From assembly GCA_022749755.1 (NCBI GenBank), contig CM040445.1, positions 2,377,182-2,441,181 on the forward strand: a stretch of DNA of 64,000 nucleotides. Reading direction: 5' to 3'. Both the position numbers and the translations under genes were made by a program. Numbering within the stretch: the first letter of the stretch is position 1; the number at the start of each line of letters is the position of its first letter. This DNA comes from Azadirachta indica (taxonomy: Eukaryota > Streptophyta > Magnoliopsida > Sapindales > Meliaceae). A model generated the notes under the pieces. It was given only the letters and a program-made list of their open reading frames with translations. It ran no database searches and had not been told where the DNA came from. This document shows, one piece after another, positions 1 through 13,979 of this stretch.

Positions 1-1645
1 TGTTTTAGATTAGTTTCTGGGTATTTCTATGTGGTTTATTGGAGTCTGATTAATAGTTGAAAGAATGGGGAAATTAGAAGCAAGTTATATTGGTAACTTA
101 TGCAGGCAGAGTTATAATTAAATCTTGTGTGTTCTAATTAATTTTATGTTTCCTGCAGTGCACGAAAATGAAAACAAAATGTGCCATTTTCAAAATCTGT
201 TAGTGCTCGATAATGTTATGCTGTTTGTTTTTGATTTCAGCACCAGTTCAGTTCAGGTATTTTGCTTTTGATGCGTCTGGGCATGGGATGACTGGTTCAG
301 ATGAAATCCAGTGCTATTACAGCAATGGCAGTTGGTTAATGGTTTTAACAGCAACATATGTAGTAGGTTGATTATGGTTTTTAATTTGTGACTGTGACAT
401 CAAAGGAAAATGCTTTGCGTATTAGGGGATCTTCAATTTTTTAGGAAATTGTGGATTTATCGGGATTAAGATTTTGCTTAGATGATGCCTTTTTTTTAGC
501 TTTACAAAATCTAATAGTAATTTAAAGCTTTTAGAAGACTCTAACCAGAAGTCATCAAAATCTCTTACTGAAGGTGCATTGTGTATATTTCTGTATGCTT
601 ATCCAAAGAAACTTAATCTGCCAATGGGAAAGTCACTAACTTGACAGTTGCCAGGAACTTTTGAGCAGAAACCAGAAAGGTCAAATAAGGGATGGTGATA
701 TGAGTCTAAAGACTGTATGCACTGGTTCAGGACCACTATAAAAACATTCCAATTGTCATTACTCTATTTAAAGCGCTGCTAGTGGACCTAATGGGTCCTT
801 TCCCATAAATCATCTAGTTGGTGTTGCTAGACAGTGTGTTGCGTCAATCTTTCATCTGCATGTTACTATTTGTTTAGGCAGTTTAAACCAAATAGCTGCT
901 TCTTAATATCTCCTCTATAAGCTTTTTAATTCTGTTTTCTGTATATTATATAATGTAGTTAAGGCAAATTGTATTTTTGACTACTGTCAAGAGGGCCAAT
1001 ATATTGATAGAGAATTTGCTCATGGATGATACCATGAGAAATTGCCGCTGAGAATTTATTCATACAATTACTCCTCAGAAATGTTGAATTCCAGCCAGAT
1101 TGAAGAGAAATATCTGCAAATTGATGACATTGACTTCTTTAAGATAATTTCAGCACTTGGATGGTAACTTAATTCGTATTGAAATAACAGGCACATTGAT
1201 GAAGTATGTCCATAAAGTTGTAAAGTTGAAAAGAATTGATGATTTAAGAAGAAAAATAGGAAGGGCTAAAAGCAAGCAAAATTATGGAGCAGCCTTACTT
1301 GCTCATTGCCTTGTTCCTTCATCTTCTATTTTCTGTTTTTCTGCTCCTTAGTTGCTCTTCTTTCAGTTTTCACAAAAATTGCCTCTTGCTTTATCTTCAA
1401 TGTTGCTACAAGCTTTAATAAAGAAATGACCACAGTTACTAAATAACCTAAGACAATGTTGCCTGGAAACTTGTTACTGTTTTTGCATTACATTACATGG
1501 CATATTTGATTCAACGTGAAATTTGATGCCTTACCCTTTCAACCTATATAATCATATTTAAACTGTAGTTGCATTCGTGATCTGTCAAGTGAACTGAGTT
1601 CTCTCATGTATAATTTCTTTTTTCCTTTTTCTCATGCCTGTGTAG
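1..1645 (+). other. Intron (or 5' region) of DDA1
   Basis: AT-rich, with no exon that extends the DDA1 frame. A short ORF at 1157-1351 has no family features and is taken as chance. The acceptor of the next exon (TGTAG at 1641-1645) closes this stretch. Confidence 0.5.
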
Positions 1646-2589
1646 AAATTAACGCCTGCCACCTATCGCCCAACTCATAACCGTACTCTTCCACCACCCG
1701 ACCAAGGTATTCGACTAGATCTTTATATCACCTTACTGTTAGTTCTGAGCTTTTCTCAGATGGGTTATTCCTGGCCTTTTGAATCATCTGTTTGTAGCAT
1801 AAATATGGTAACCTTAGTTGATAATATTACAGTTAATCTCACCATATATTGATATTTATATGTGGTTTATATGTTTTTGATGTATCTTTTCAATGTGTAA
1901 ATATTGTCTGCCTAGGTTTGCTTTTATTGACGTTCTTGAACTTGGACACGTTTATCTGGATTGAATGCCAGCATTTCCTTGCATGCTAACCTTTTTATTA
2001 GAAAATACTGATATTACATGGCCACATATGGACATGTCAAGTTGGTTTTTAGAAAAGACAAAAATATGTATGGAAAGATTTTGTGTGTAACAGAGAGATG
2101 AGGATTACTTGGGTAGCAATAGAAAATTCTTGTTTAAATTTTGACTGAAAATTTTATTATCAACAGACTTTAGATTTTGTTCATCTGTTGTCACTGCAGG
2201 CATCATTTGCAATTGTTTGAAGAATGTGCTTTTGCTGTAACAACTTCCTACTTAGTGCATTGTCACATTATGATTTTATTTAACGTGGAACAAACTCATC
2301 ACGTATAACTGACATGTACAACACTGTTCTCAGTGATTACTACTGAAGACAAAAATATTCTCGTGAGAAATATCTATCAGCGTGCTGAAGAGAAGGTTAG
2401 TATTCATTTGAGATGCTTCTTGTGTCAGCAAGTAGGTATTATTGTATGGCAAGACTCAAGAGAGTGAGTTTTATGGACACTTCTTTGCTTCTGTCTTCCT
2501 TGTTGCAGTTGAGACCGAAGAGAGCCGCTTCAGAACACCTAATACCCGAGCATGGATGCAAGCAACTCAGGGCTTCTACCTCGCACTAA
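1646..2589 (+). CDS. DDA1: DDA1, 3' part (DET1- and DDB1-associated protein 1)
   Basis: Three terminal exons are visible: 1646-1706, 2334-2395 and 2509-2589, all with GT/AG borders and phases that join cleanly. They read [20 protein letters not shown], then [21 protein letters not shown], then [20 protein letters not shown] to a TAA stop. This matches the DDA1 family, a small subunit of the COP10-DET1-DDB1 (CDD) complex that acts with CUL4-DDB1 E3 ligases in the nucleus, where plant DDA1 is linked to substrate choice including ABA receptors. The conserved VITTE...ILxRxxYQRAEEK helix is the family core. The N-terminal exon, expected to carry a short acidic/aromatic segment and the start codon, was not found in bases 1-1645, so it should lie upstream of the window and the window begins inside an intron. 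The C-terminus is short, which is usual for plant members. Confidence 0.85.
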
Positions 2590-3595
2590 GATGTATGCAA
2601 ACAACTTGAGGCTTATACCTTCCTTTAGTTTTTCGCTTTACTTGGAAGCCCAACTGTTTACATATCCATGTATATAGATGTCATCATCATGTCACATATG
2701 TGTTAAATTGTAAGTTAATGCAAGTTGCTAGCTCTATTGTAATCTGTTGAGTCAGATATGTACATTTGGGTTTTTGTGTACAAATCTAATTTACCCGGGG
2801 GGATCCCCTAAAAGGTGCAGCATGATCATTCAATACTCCATTTATTTCCCATGCTGAACGCAGATATCATTTGATGTTGTGACTGATGCTAACTCCATGT
2901 GCACGTTTGGGTGTTTGCATGAAGCTTGCTGCAGTTGATTTTACATGTAATATTTCAAGTATTGTTGTTTTGTTGTACTCTATGGCCGTTGGTAATATAA
3001 GAACTTACCTTTTAGCTCCCAGTTTAGCCGACAAAGTTGTTATGTTATCAGAATTTCACAATGCGGTAGGGGCATGAAATTGAAGCTGGAGTATTTCACT
3101 CTATCAAATTTGCATTTTAAAATTACGGAGCCTGCAAGGACTATTGAAATATGAGGCTCTGCAGTAGGTGGCGATGGGTTTTATGTGTTTAATTTGGATA
3201 CAGACGGTGTGTTGGTGAAATCTTTTTTAAGAAATCAAAATGACAACAATAGAAAGAAAAGGTTCTGAATCGCCTTCCGTTTCTTCAATATCTTTTGAGA
3301 CGGAATAATTGCGGAGATTAGAAGAATATGCCATGCATGTCAGGCCAACGAATCATCAATCATTTCGTAACTTAATTGTCAAATATTTTAAACTAAATTA
3401 ATTTGAAAATTGAGTGAAAAGGACCATGCGATTTATTATTTTATTTATGAGGGTGTTACATGTAGTCAAACATATCGCTTGAATAGAAAAGGAAATTAAA
3501 TTAAAATAAAATAAAACAGAGCCACAAATTCATCCCATACCAAACAACCAGAACTTGTAACAGTGTGCCCTCCGCAGAATTAGCCGCTGGCGACG
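2590..3595. other. DDA1 3' UTR and ISPF promoter/5' leader
   Basis: The first 200 bases or so probably form the DDA1 3' UTR. The rest is AT-rich and ends in the ISPF leader. A GC-rich patch at 2794-2807 places SmaI-like and BamHI-like hexamers side by side but has no vector flanks. No gene is seen. Confidence 0.5.
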
Positions 3596-5937
<2,342 letters not shown>

Positions 5938-8591
5938 AACAAGTCCTTTGTTGCATTCTCTTAAATGTAGCGAATTGTATACCATTAGCATTGTCGTATA
6001 CTGCTTACACAGATTAAATTACTTAGTTGTCTCAAGTGATATGTTAAATTGGAATTTGAATATCACTGAACGCTTGTTTTATGGTTGAATAATAATGGCA
6101 TGGTCTGAACAGCAACAAGAATTATTTGCCAGAGTCCTGTAGTAACTATCCATTTTTTCTGAAGTTGAATTCAAATATATTATGTTACGTGGTCGTTTTG
6201 AGGATGCACCTATATATATATATTTTTTATTTAGTGCAGCCTTTTATGTTATATTCATGTTCTTCTGATTTAAAATGCCCATGCCGACTCACGTTTTCAA
6301 CCTTTTCAATATGAATCTTGTCACTGCAGAAATCTTTGAACAGACCTCCATTTTTTCAATTTACATCAAAATAAATATTTTCAATAAATATGCTCAAGAC
6401 TTGGAATGAGTCTTTGTAACCGATAACCCTTTTCAGAAGCACATGTTTCTTAAATTAAAAACAGGGGCAGCAAATCTTTGAATGATATTACGCAATCTAT
6501 TACCGCTTGAATTGCACATGCTGTTGAATTAATCACTTGCTCACCTGGGGGAATGCCTTTATCACAATATTGTCTAGATCCAACGTGCATGGTTAATGGC
6601 TTAGCTTCTAACTTCTGCTTTTACGAAAGCGCATTTATGCCGTGGAAATTCCACAAACAACTTTCAGCCCCGTCCGCTTTTAGGCAGTACAAATTTTTGT
6701 GGGTGGAGAATTTATAATTACAATAATTTTAAAAATACTCATTTAAAATTTTAATTTAATAACAATTATATTTCAATAAAATAATAATGTTAAATAACTA
6801 TTAAACTTTTTAAATTTGATAAAAAGTATGATATATTTTATTTAAAATACGTTAATTAAATAAATCATAATATTATTTTATAACATATTAATAATATAAT
6901 ATTTATTGATATATTTATTAATAACTATAAATCATATTATATTTTTGTTATATATATTTAAGTTACATATAAATATATTTTATTTAAATTATAACATAAA
7001 TACATATTTTATTAATAAATTAATATTTATTTATACTATTTTATTTAATTTCTAATATATATTGTAAAATAAATAAAATTGTATTTGAGTTGTAATATAT
7101 TATTCAATATTTAATATATATATATATCATAAAATAATACTTATCATTATTATTATTTGATATTTTCAAATAATTTTTCAAGTAACTAATATTAAATAGG
7201 GTATAATCATTATTTTATAATAAATTAGAACTTTAATAAATATTTTTAAAATTATTAAAACTAATTAGTTTAATAAATCAAAATCTAACAATTTGTAAGT
7301 ATTTTTTTTTCATTTTTTTAATTTCTTCGACTACTTTAAAAGTCAGAAAAGCCAGTACAATTCTCTTGTTTTAAAAGAAAAAATTATTTTTAATATAATT
7401 TTACCATATAATAACCAAATTTGAATTACACATTTTGACTTTGGAAACTCCCGGAGAACCGGAACAAGTGAATTCAAGTCGGAACAGTTCAAAGAGGAAG
7501 AAATTAGAGTGAACTCCTACGAGATTAGAAGTTTCAACGTATGCCCACGTGTCAGAATTTCTAACTATGACCTTTGACAAAATTAAAATTTCAAACTACA
7601 AATTGAAGGTTGAATAGACAAACGGGTCTAAGTGGAAACCCTTGAAGGCTTCACCATTTCTAGTTGACCATAAAAATCTCACTTGAAAACCTATCATTTT
7701 GGCCACCCATATAAAATTTAGCTTTCACTTTCATAACCGAGGTGTTAAAACTTCTAATTTATAATAATTATATAAAATAAAAAAATAATAATAAGTGTTT
7801 TACGAACATTTTAATTGTTATTTTTTTTATTTTAGATTAGAGAATGGTGTAATTAAATTTAATTGAAAAATGAAAAGGAAGGTTTACAAGGAATGGTGAA
7901 AATATAAAAATGATTAAAATAAGAAGGGAAGCTAGCTAGGCAGTCAAAGGTTAATGTTTTGCCTCCACTGGCCCAAGCCAAATTGGTCGCTTAATTTCTA
8001 ACCACATTAATAAAATGAGGCTAATGTTTGAACTTTCTAGATTACGACACAAAACCCTCTTCTTGAATATTAATAGGCCATGTGAAGGAAACTAAAGTAT
8101 ATTACTTTGACATAAATACAAATTTGCTATTTTCGTTTGAAAATTTGGCCATTTTCAGGTCTTCCATAATTACCAACTGCAGTCAATTCCACATTATTTA
8201 TTGGATGAATTAATAATTATGCATTTTGGTTTTCCCATTTACCACAAAATAATCGTATGCCGCGGACAGAATTCTTATCTCCTACATACACTCACATAAT
8301 AATATTTAAAAATTAATTAAAATAATTTAGAGGGGATTTGTACGGAATTTTTTATATATTTCAAAAAAAAAAAAAGTATTATACGTGGAGATAACAAGGG
8401 GAGTATGCATGAAAGAGCAAGATTCCAAAGGCACAAAAGAAAAACGAGTGGCGATGATAAAGACATATATATGTACTGCCAAGTTATGAACTGGCTTACC
8501 TACTTTAAGATACTACTTGTCCTTCGAATTAAGACGTAGATACCAGCAAAATTATTATAATATATATTATCCATAATATATTGCTAAGATC

Positions 8592-8615
8592 TATATATAT
8601 ATATATATATATATA
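8592..8615. repeat. (TA)n microsatellite
   Basis: Uninterrupted alternating TA in the ISPF-ACS intergenic region. It is flanked by CTAT/ATAG and so is self-complementary. Confidence 0.9.
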
Positions 8616-9065
8616 GATTATTACCACATTAATTGATGTGCTAGTTGTCGGACAACATGTATTTCTCATTGATGCAGTATCTTTCATTAGACGTATTTAT
8701 ATACTTTACATGAAAACTTTTGCATGTATACTTTCTATATATATATATGTATGTATGTATGTATTTCTACTATTTTATTTTCCGACATTGTAACATGTCC
8801 CTACATGTCTTCAACTTGTGTGTCTTCTAATGTTAATACAATACAATAAAAAAATGTTGAATTGAACAGGTAGACAATAACTTTTAACTGAGGTCAAAAA
8901 GTCTAAAATGAGACCCACATTATTACGCGATAGGATATAACAATAGATGGCATCATATAATTGGAAAATTGCATAATAACTTAATAGAGTCGACCTCACC
9001 TTACATAGAAGGAATGCTAATTCTTGACGTAGCTCCCAAGTCCTACAGTCTACCACTGTGAAATT

Positions 9066-9699
9066 TTCACTTTAGTCTTTAATATTTATAAAATTATACT
9101 ATAGTTGATAGTTTTGATATTATATTACAAACAATCTAACATTTTATTTTTTTATCTCACTCTAATTCTTATTATTTTGATTAATTTTATTTTAGTCTTT
9201 TAACCAAAATTCTTCTAGTTTTCTTCCATTAAAACCATTAAATTAAATTAAAAAACTTTTCTTAACCAACATTTTGTCATGTTTAAACCTATTTTATTAT
9301 TAAAGATTAATCTCAACATTACATAAATATAAAAAAAATTAAAATCTAATAATATAAAAAACAAACTACTTTAACGCTAACTATAAGGATAGTTAGAAAC
9401 AAAAAACAACGTTATTTTTAAAAGTTAGTTTAAAAAGAAAATACATTGTTAAGTTAGTTTAGTTTAAAAAAATGCATTATTAAGTTAGTTTCATAAAATT
9501 ACTTGTTAGTTTAGTTTAAAAAAATACATTATTAAGTTATTTTACTAAAATTACTCGACTACTCTTCATCATTAGATAGATTTAACATAATTTGTTTAAG
9601 CATTTAAGTGAAACGATTGATGAAATTTTAGGATTTTTGTTACAGTGCCAAAAATTGACCAAAGTGTAACTTTAGAAAAAAGTTAGGGGCTAAAGTGAA
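9066..9699. mobile_element. Candidate non-autonomous inverted-repeat element
   Basis: The left end reads TTCACTTTAGTCTTTAATAT. The right end, reverse-complemented, begins TTCACTTTAGCCCCTAACTT, giving an exact 10-bp terminal match. Similarity continues for about 45 bp with many mismatches: both have a TATAC/TACAC-type motif followed by a TTTGGTC/ATAGTTG-type motif. The interior is about 630 bp, AT-rich and non-coding, with internal direct repeats. No clean target-site duplication was found, so this is either old or not a transposon. Confidence 0.4.
9449..9545. repeat. Degenerate direct repeats (AAGTTAGTTT/AGTTTAAAAAAATRCATTATT)
   Basis: The phrase AGTTTAAAAAAATGCATTATT, or its A-variant, followed by AAGTTA recurs at least twice inside the candidate element. 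Confidence 0.6.
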
Positions 9700-10026
9700 G
9701 TTCTTCAAACACCATTAGTAAATGGCATTGAATGAAGAATAAATTCAACCAGCCCACCAATTCTCACCAGTTTATTCAAAGAAGCACAATTGATCTTCTG
9801 GGAAACTTCTAGTTGGACTAAATTTCAAAGTTTACAAGAACAAAACAGAAAAGCCATCTGAGGCACAAATATATACAAATATATACCCCAAGGAAGCTGC
9901 ATCTGATATATATCTCAACTCACGTAACTCGTGCTGGTGTTGGTTCAAACATCACCGTACGAAAACCGTGTTGCATAAGCAATTACGATAATAAGAAAAG
10001 CGAGCCTTTTTTCCCCCTTCTACCTC

Positions 10027-10034
10027 TATATATA
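10027..10034 (+). promoter_or_regulatory. TATA box of the ACC synthase gene
   Basis: TATATATA inside CTCTATATATAGAG, 136 bases before the start ATG. A transcription start near 10055-10065 would be expected from normal plant spacing. There is no ATG between that point and 10163, so the leader would carry no upstream ORF. Confidence 0.6.
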
Positions 10035-10162
10035 GAGCAATCTCCTCACTTCTGTCAGTGCAATTAAGCAAGCTTCGTCTGAGTGTTAGGCATTTATTGA
10101 TCATATCTCCTCACATACACACTTCATTCAGTGAATTTAAAGGGCTTTCAGGAACAGAGGAA

Positions 10163-12656
10163 ATGGTGATGATGATGAACAACCAAGAAGAGTTGTTGTC
10201 TAAGATTGCAACCGGCGACGGCCATGGTGAAAATTCTCCATATTTTGATGGGTGGAAGGCTTACGAGAGTGATCCTTACCACCACACCGAGAATCCTCAG
10301 GGAGTTATCCAGATGGGTTTAGCAGAAAACCAGGTAATTTGCTAAAATTATTGACATTGATTAATTAATTATTTGTGTTCTACCTGATATCTGCAAGTAA
10401 TTATATATTAGCAAAACTCACAGCTCCTAATTACTTTCATCTGGATTGAAATTGCAGCTTTGCCATGATGTGGTCGAAGAGTGGCTTATAAATAACCCAG
10501 CAGCCTCAATTTGCACAGCTGAAGGCTTAAATGAATTCAGAGATATAGCCATCTTTCAGGATTATCACGGCTTGCCAAAGTTCAGAAATGTATGCACAAC
10601 ATACAAACTCTTAGCCCACTTACATATCTATAATGAATTTTTAACAGATAACTATGTATTTACAGTAAGAGTGTTGTATTTTACAGGCCGTTGCAAATTT
10701 TATGAGAAAAGTCAGAGGGAATAAGGTTACATTCGATCCCGACCGCATTGTTATGAGTGGTGGAGCAACTGGAGCTCATGAGACGGTTGCCTTCTGCTTG
10801 GCCGATCCCGGCGATGCATTTTTAGTGCCTACTCCTTATTATCCAGGGTAATACGTCATTTTCCTATGCAATTTCTGCTTTTTTTTTTCTTAATATTAGA
10901 GATTAAATAATTAATGTTGTAGGTCAAATTAATTCATGATTGCATGGTCTATGAGCATGTATATGAATTGGTTTTTAGCTTTTTCTCTTTTTTAGTTCTT
11001 AACAAATACAATGAACCGAGTCTCTGCTTTTTCCAATACCCACCCACAAACAGGAAGAAAACGGGAGAAAAAGGAGATTTAGATTAATGGAGCAAATCTT
11101 GATTAATTTAGTCAAAATCACATACATGCACTGCCTAGTTACAATTCTCAAAAGTAAGTTCTGACTGTCATCATCCTAAGCACCATATTCTATTGTCACA
11201 TCCTTAGCCCTAGGACAAACTTGTATTATTGGTGTTGGCGTGCGCACAGCAAATTTGTTCAAGCAATCAAGTATACAGATTCTCTTGAACACAGAAGATT
11301 GCGGAAACCATGTGTAAACAATAATTGAATACTGCTTGAGGAAAAGCTGAGCCCACCATTACTTTTTGGATCATTAGTTAGAATAAGGCCAATCTGACAT
11401 ATTAGGCATCTGTCCGATATAGAAACTATGAAGCATTAATTGGTGGATGCACAAAAACCTTGTCTAAGTTTACTCTCCCTCGCATAGATGACTTTTGTAT
11501 TAATTTCTAACATCTATATTGAGAAGATGAAACTGTTTAACTTAAACAAACCATTATAATGAAAAGCAGAAGACAAATAAAATTAATTGTGTAATTAGCT
11601 ATAGTGCTGTTTGTAAGAATGACATTATGAAGTTTACATTCGGATTTTTCTGAAAGACTTATTATTCTGTGCAGATTTGATCGGGATTTGAGATGGAGAA
11701 CAGGAGTACAACTTGTTCCAGTTGTATGTGACAGCTCTAACGATTTCAAGGTTACCATAGAAGCCCTGGAAGCTGCATACGGAAAAGCTCAAGAATCCAA
11801 CATCAGAATAAAGGGTTTGCTCATTACCAATCCATCAAACCCATTGGGAACTTTCTTAGACAGAGAAACTCTAAGAAATATTGTGAGCTTCATCAATGAA
11901 AAGAACATTCACTTGGTCTGCGATGAAATTTATGCTGCCACAGTTTTCACAGATGAGCCTAGTTTCATTAGCATCGCTGAGATAATCGAGGAAATTGAAT
12001 GCAATCGCAATCTCATCCACATTGTCTACAGTCTTTCGAAGGACATGGGATTTCCTGGCTTTAGGGTTGGCATTATTTACTCATACAACGATGCGGTGGT
12101 AAGTTGTGGTCGCAAAATGTCAAGCTTTGGACTTGTATCCTCACAAACACAACATCTAATTGCAAAAATGTTATCGGACGATGAATTTGTGGAGAAATTC
12201 ATTTCGGAGAGTGCTAGAAGATTAGCGGAAAGACATAATGCGTTCACTTGGGGACTTTCTAAAGTAGGCATTGGGTGTTTAAAGAGCAACGCCGGCCTGT
12301 TTTTATGGATGGATTTGCATCATCTGCTTAAGGAACAAACGTACGACGCGGAAATGGAGCTGTGGTGGGTGATTATCAACGAAGTTAAGCTCAATGTTTC
12401 TCCAGGTTCATCTTTTCACTGCCCAAATCCAGGATGGTTCAGAGTTTGCTTTGCCAACATGGACGACCAAACCATGGAAGTCGCCATATCAAGAATCAGA
12501 ACATTCATGCTTAAAAACAAGGAAGCCAAAGTGCCAAAGAAGAAACTTTGCTGGCAAAGCAGCCTTCGACTCAGCATGTCATCACGAAGAAAGGACGATT
12601 TCTTGACTTCACCATGCATGTCTCCACAATCACCACTTGTTCGGGCCAGGACTTAA
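10163..12656 (+). CDS. ACS: 1-aminocyclopropane-1-carboxylate synthase, type 1 (ACS2/ACS6-like)
   Basis: Four exons, 10163-10333, 10458-10589, 10687-10847 and 11675-12656, give 481 aa. This is the PLP enzyme that turns S-adenosylmethionine into ACC, the committed and usually limiting step of ethylene synthesis in the cytosol. Visible features include [14 protein letters not shown], the substrate-site motif AENQ at the exon 1/2 border, TNPSNPLGT, and the PLP-binding lysine Lys277 in [12 protein letters not shown]. The C-terminus has RLSMS (Ser455, a CDPK-type site) and three Ser-Pro sites (Ser467, Ser471, Ser474) of the kind phosphorylated by stress MAP kinases. That tail defines type 1 ACS, whose members are stabilised by phosphorylation. 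The first ATG of the leader is used; Mets at residues 3-5 are possible alternatives. Exon count and length are standard for the family. Which paralogue it is cannot be settled here. Confidence 0.96.
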
Positions 12657-13342
12657 TTGCAAATAAGTCAGTTGCAACAATATTGCAACCGCATGCAATT
12701 AATGTTCATTCCAAATTCCAATCAAGTGTAAAGGTTTAATTGATGCTCTTTTTTCCCAAATTCTGAATAAGCTGATTTATATTGCTTGTACTTAAAGTTG
12801 CATGCATTTTTTCCTCTGGAAAAGTACCAGAATTGTAATCCATCATTATGCTGTAGGTTCTACGCCATATCATATGGGGATTTTTTGTGGTCCATGCATG
12901 CATACTTCTGTTTGTACGCTTGCTTGAGTGCACGATTATTATTTTTTTTTATATTTTTTTTAATTTTTGGGGCACAAACAAAATGTTGGTGGAAAATGTT
13001 TATTATTTTGTTAGTTGACAATTGTATTCAATAAATTGAAGATTCATTCATCGCATATGTCAATGAAACAAACTTTGTCTTTTATAGCTGCCCTGCACCT
13101 TCTGCAAAGAAATATATATATATATATATATATTATTGGTTATTCTTCTAATTTAGCATATTGTCACGTGCCACCACCACGAGCGGTAATTCCATGAGCC
13201 CGCGAGCTTCATCCTCGAGCGTTGGGCGTTGCCCCGTATACATGAGCGGGGTTGTTCACATCAGCTGATTAGGTGCCGCACAGGTTGGGGATTTCAATTT
13301 TCCAGCAGGTGACAATATGTACGACTGAAGAGTGAGAGAATC

Positions 13343-13345
<3 letters not shown>

Positions 13346-13374
<29 letters not shown>
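13346..13374. repeat. (TA)n microsatellite
   Basis: About 29 bases of pure alternating AT. Similar tracts lie at 13112-13132 and 14341-14357 in the same gap. Confidence 0.9.
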
Positions 13375-13923
13375 CTCACTCTGAACCAACCAAAGTTACG
13401 CGATCTCAGTTGGGCGTGCAAGAGAAATTTTGTAATAATTCACAAAAACAAGAGTCAGTCAACTGAATTATTGTCATTATAAATAACAAAAGTAATTAAA
13501 TTAAAATTTTAAGTAGCCGGAATCGGTTTCTTATACATATAAAATTTTTCAGAAATGCCATGTATTGATGCTAGCAATGTCATCGGGGTGATACGACGTC
13601 GGAGACACCTCGTCATTCCATTTCGCACAATATTTTACTTTTGTGACTTGCAAATAACTAAAAAAAAATTCCATATAAATTTTAACATCTATAGCTAATA
13701 TGTTATCACATGCCTTCTATTCTTGTAATTTTTTTTTTTAAAAAAATTTAAAAAATATGAGAGTAACTATAAGTGACATCAGTTTATGTAAAAATTCATT
13801 TATATAGGCAAGTGTAGTATTCGAAAATTGTTCTGTGGGCAGGTTCATATTATTGCCTTGTCACTTTCCTGTAGATTAAAGATTGTGAAACAATGGATAA
13901 GGATTATGGGTACGTATTTATCG

Positions 13924-13979
13924 CTAGCTCTAGGTAGCTAGCTAGAGCTAGGATTATATATATATATATATATATATAT
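13924..13979. repeat. Palindrome followed by (TA)n
   Basis: CTAGCTCTA at 13924-13932 is the exact inverse complement of TAGAGCTAG at 13943-13951, with a 10-base spacer that is itself rich in CTAG. A (TA)n tract follows at 13955-13979. This may be a cruciform-prone or element-end sequence; no function is claimed. Confidence 0.8.

Larger units (their letters stand above)
5938..10162. other. Intergenic region between ISPF and ACC synthase
   Basis: 4.2 kb with no supportable gene. Bases 6700-7400 are extremely AT-rich. A (TA)n tract lies at 8592-8615. A CCACGTGTC G-box/ABRE-like site occurs at 7545-7553, far from any start. A candidate inverted-repeat element occupies 9066-9699. The last 160 bases hold the ACC synthase TATA box and leader. 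Confidence 0.6.

Noticed and set aside
1157..1351. 64-aa ORF inside the DDA1 upstream/intron region
   Set aside because: No family motifs, and it does not connect to the DDA1 frame through usable splice sites.
2794..2806. CCCGGG followed by GGATCC, resembling a cloning polylinker
   Set aside because: The spacing differs from common vectors and neither flank carries further polylinker sites; surrounding sequence is ordinary plant DNA.
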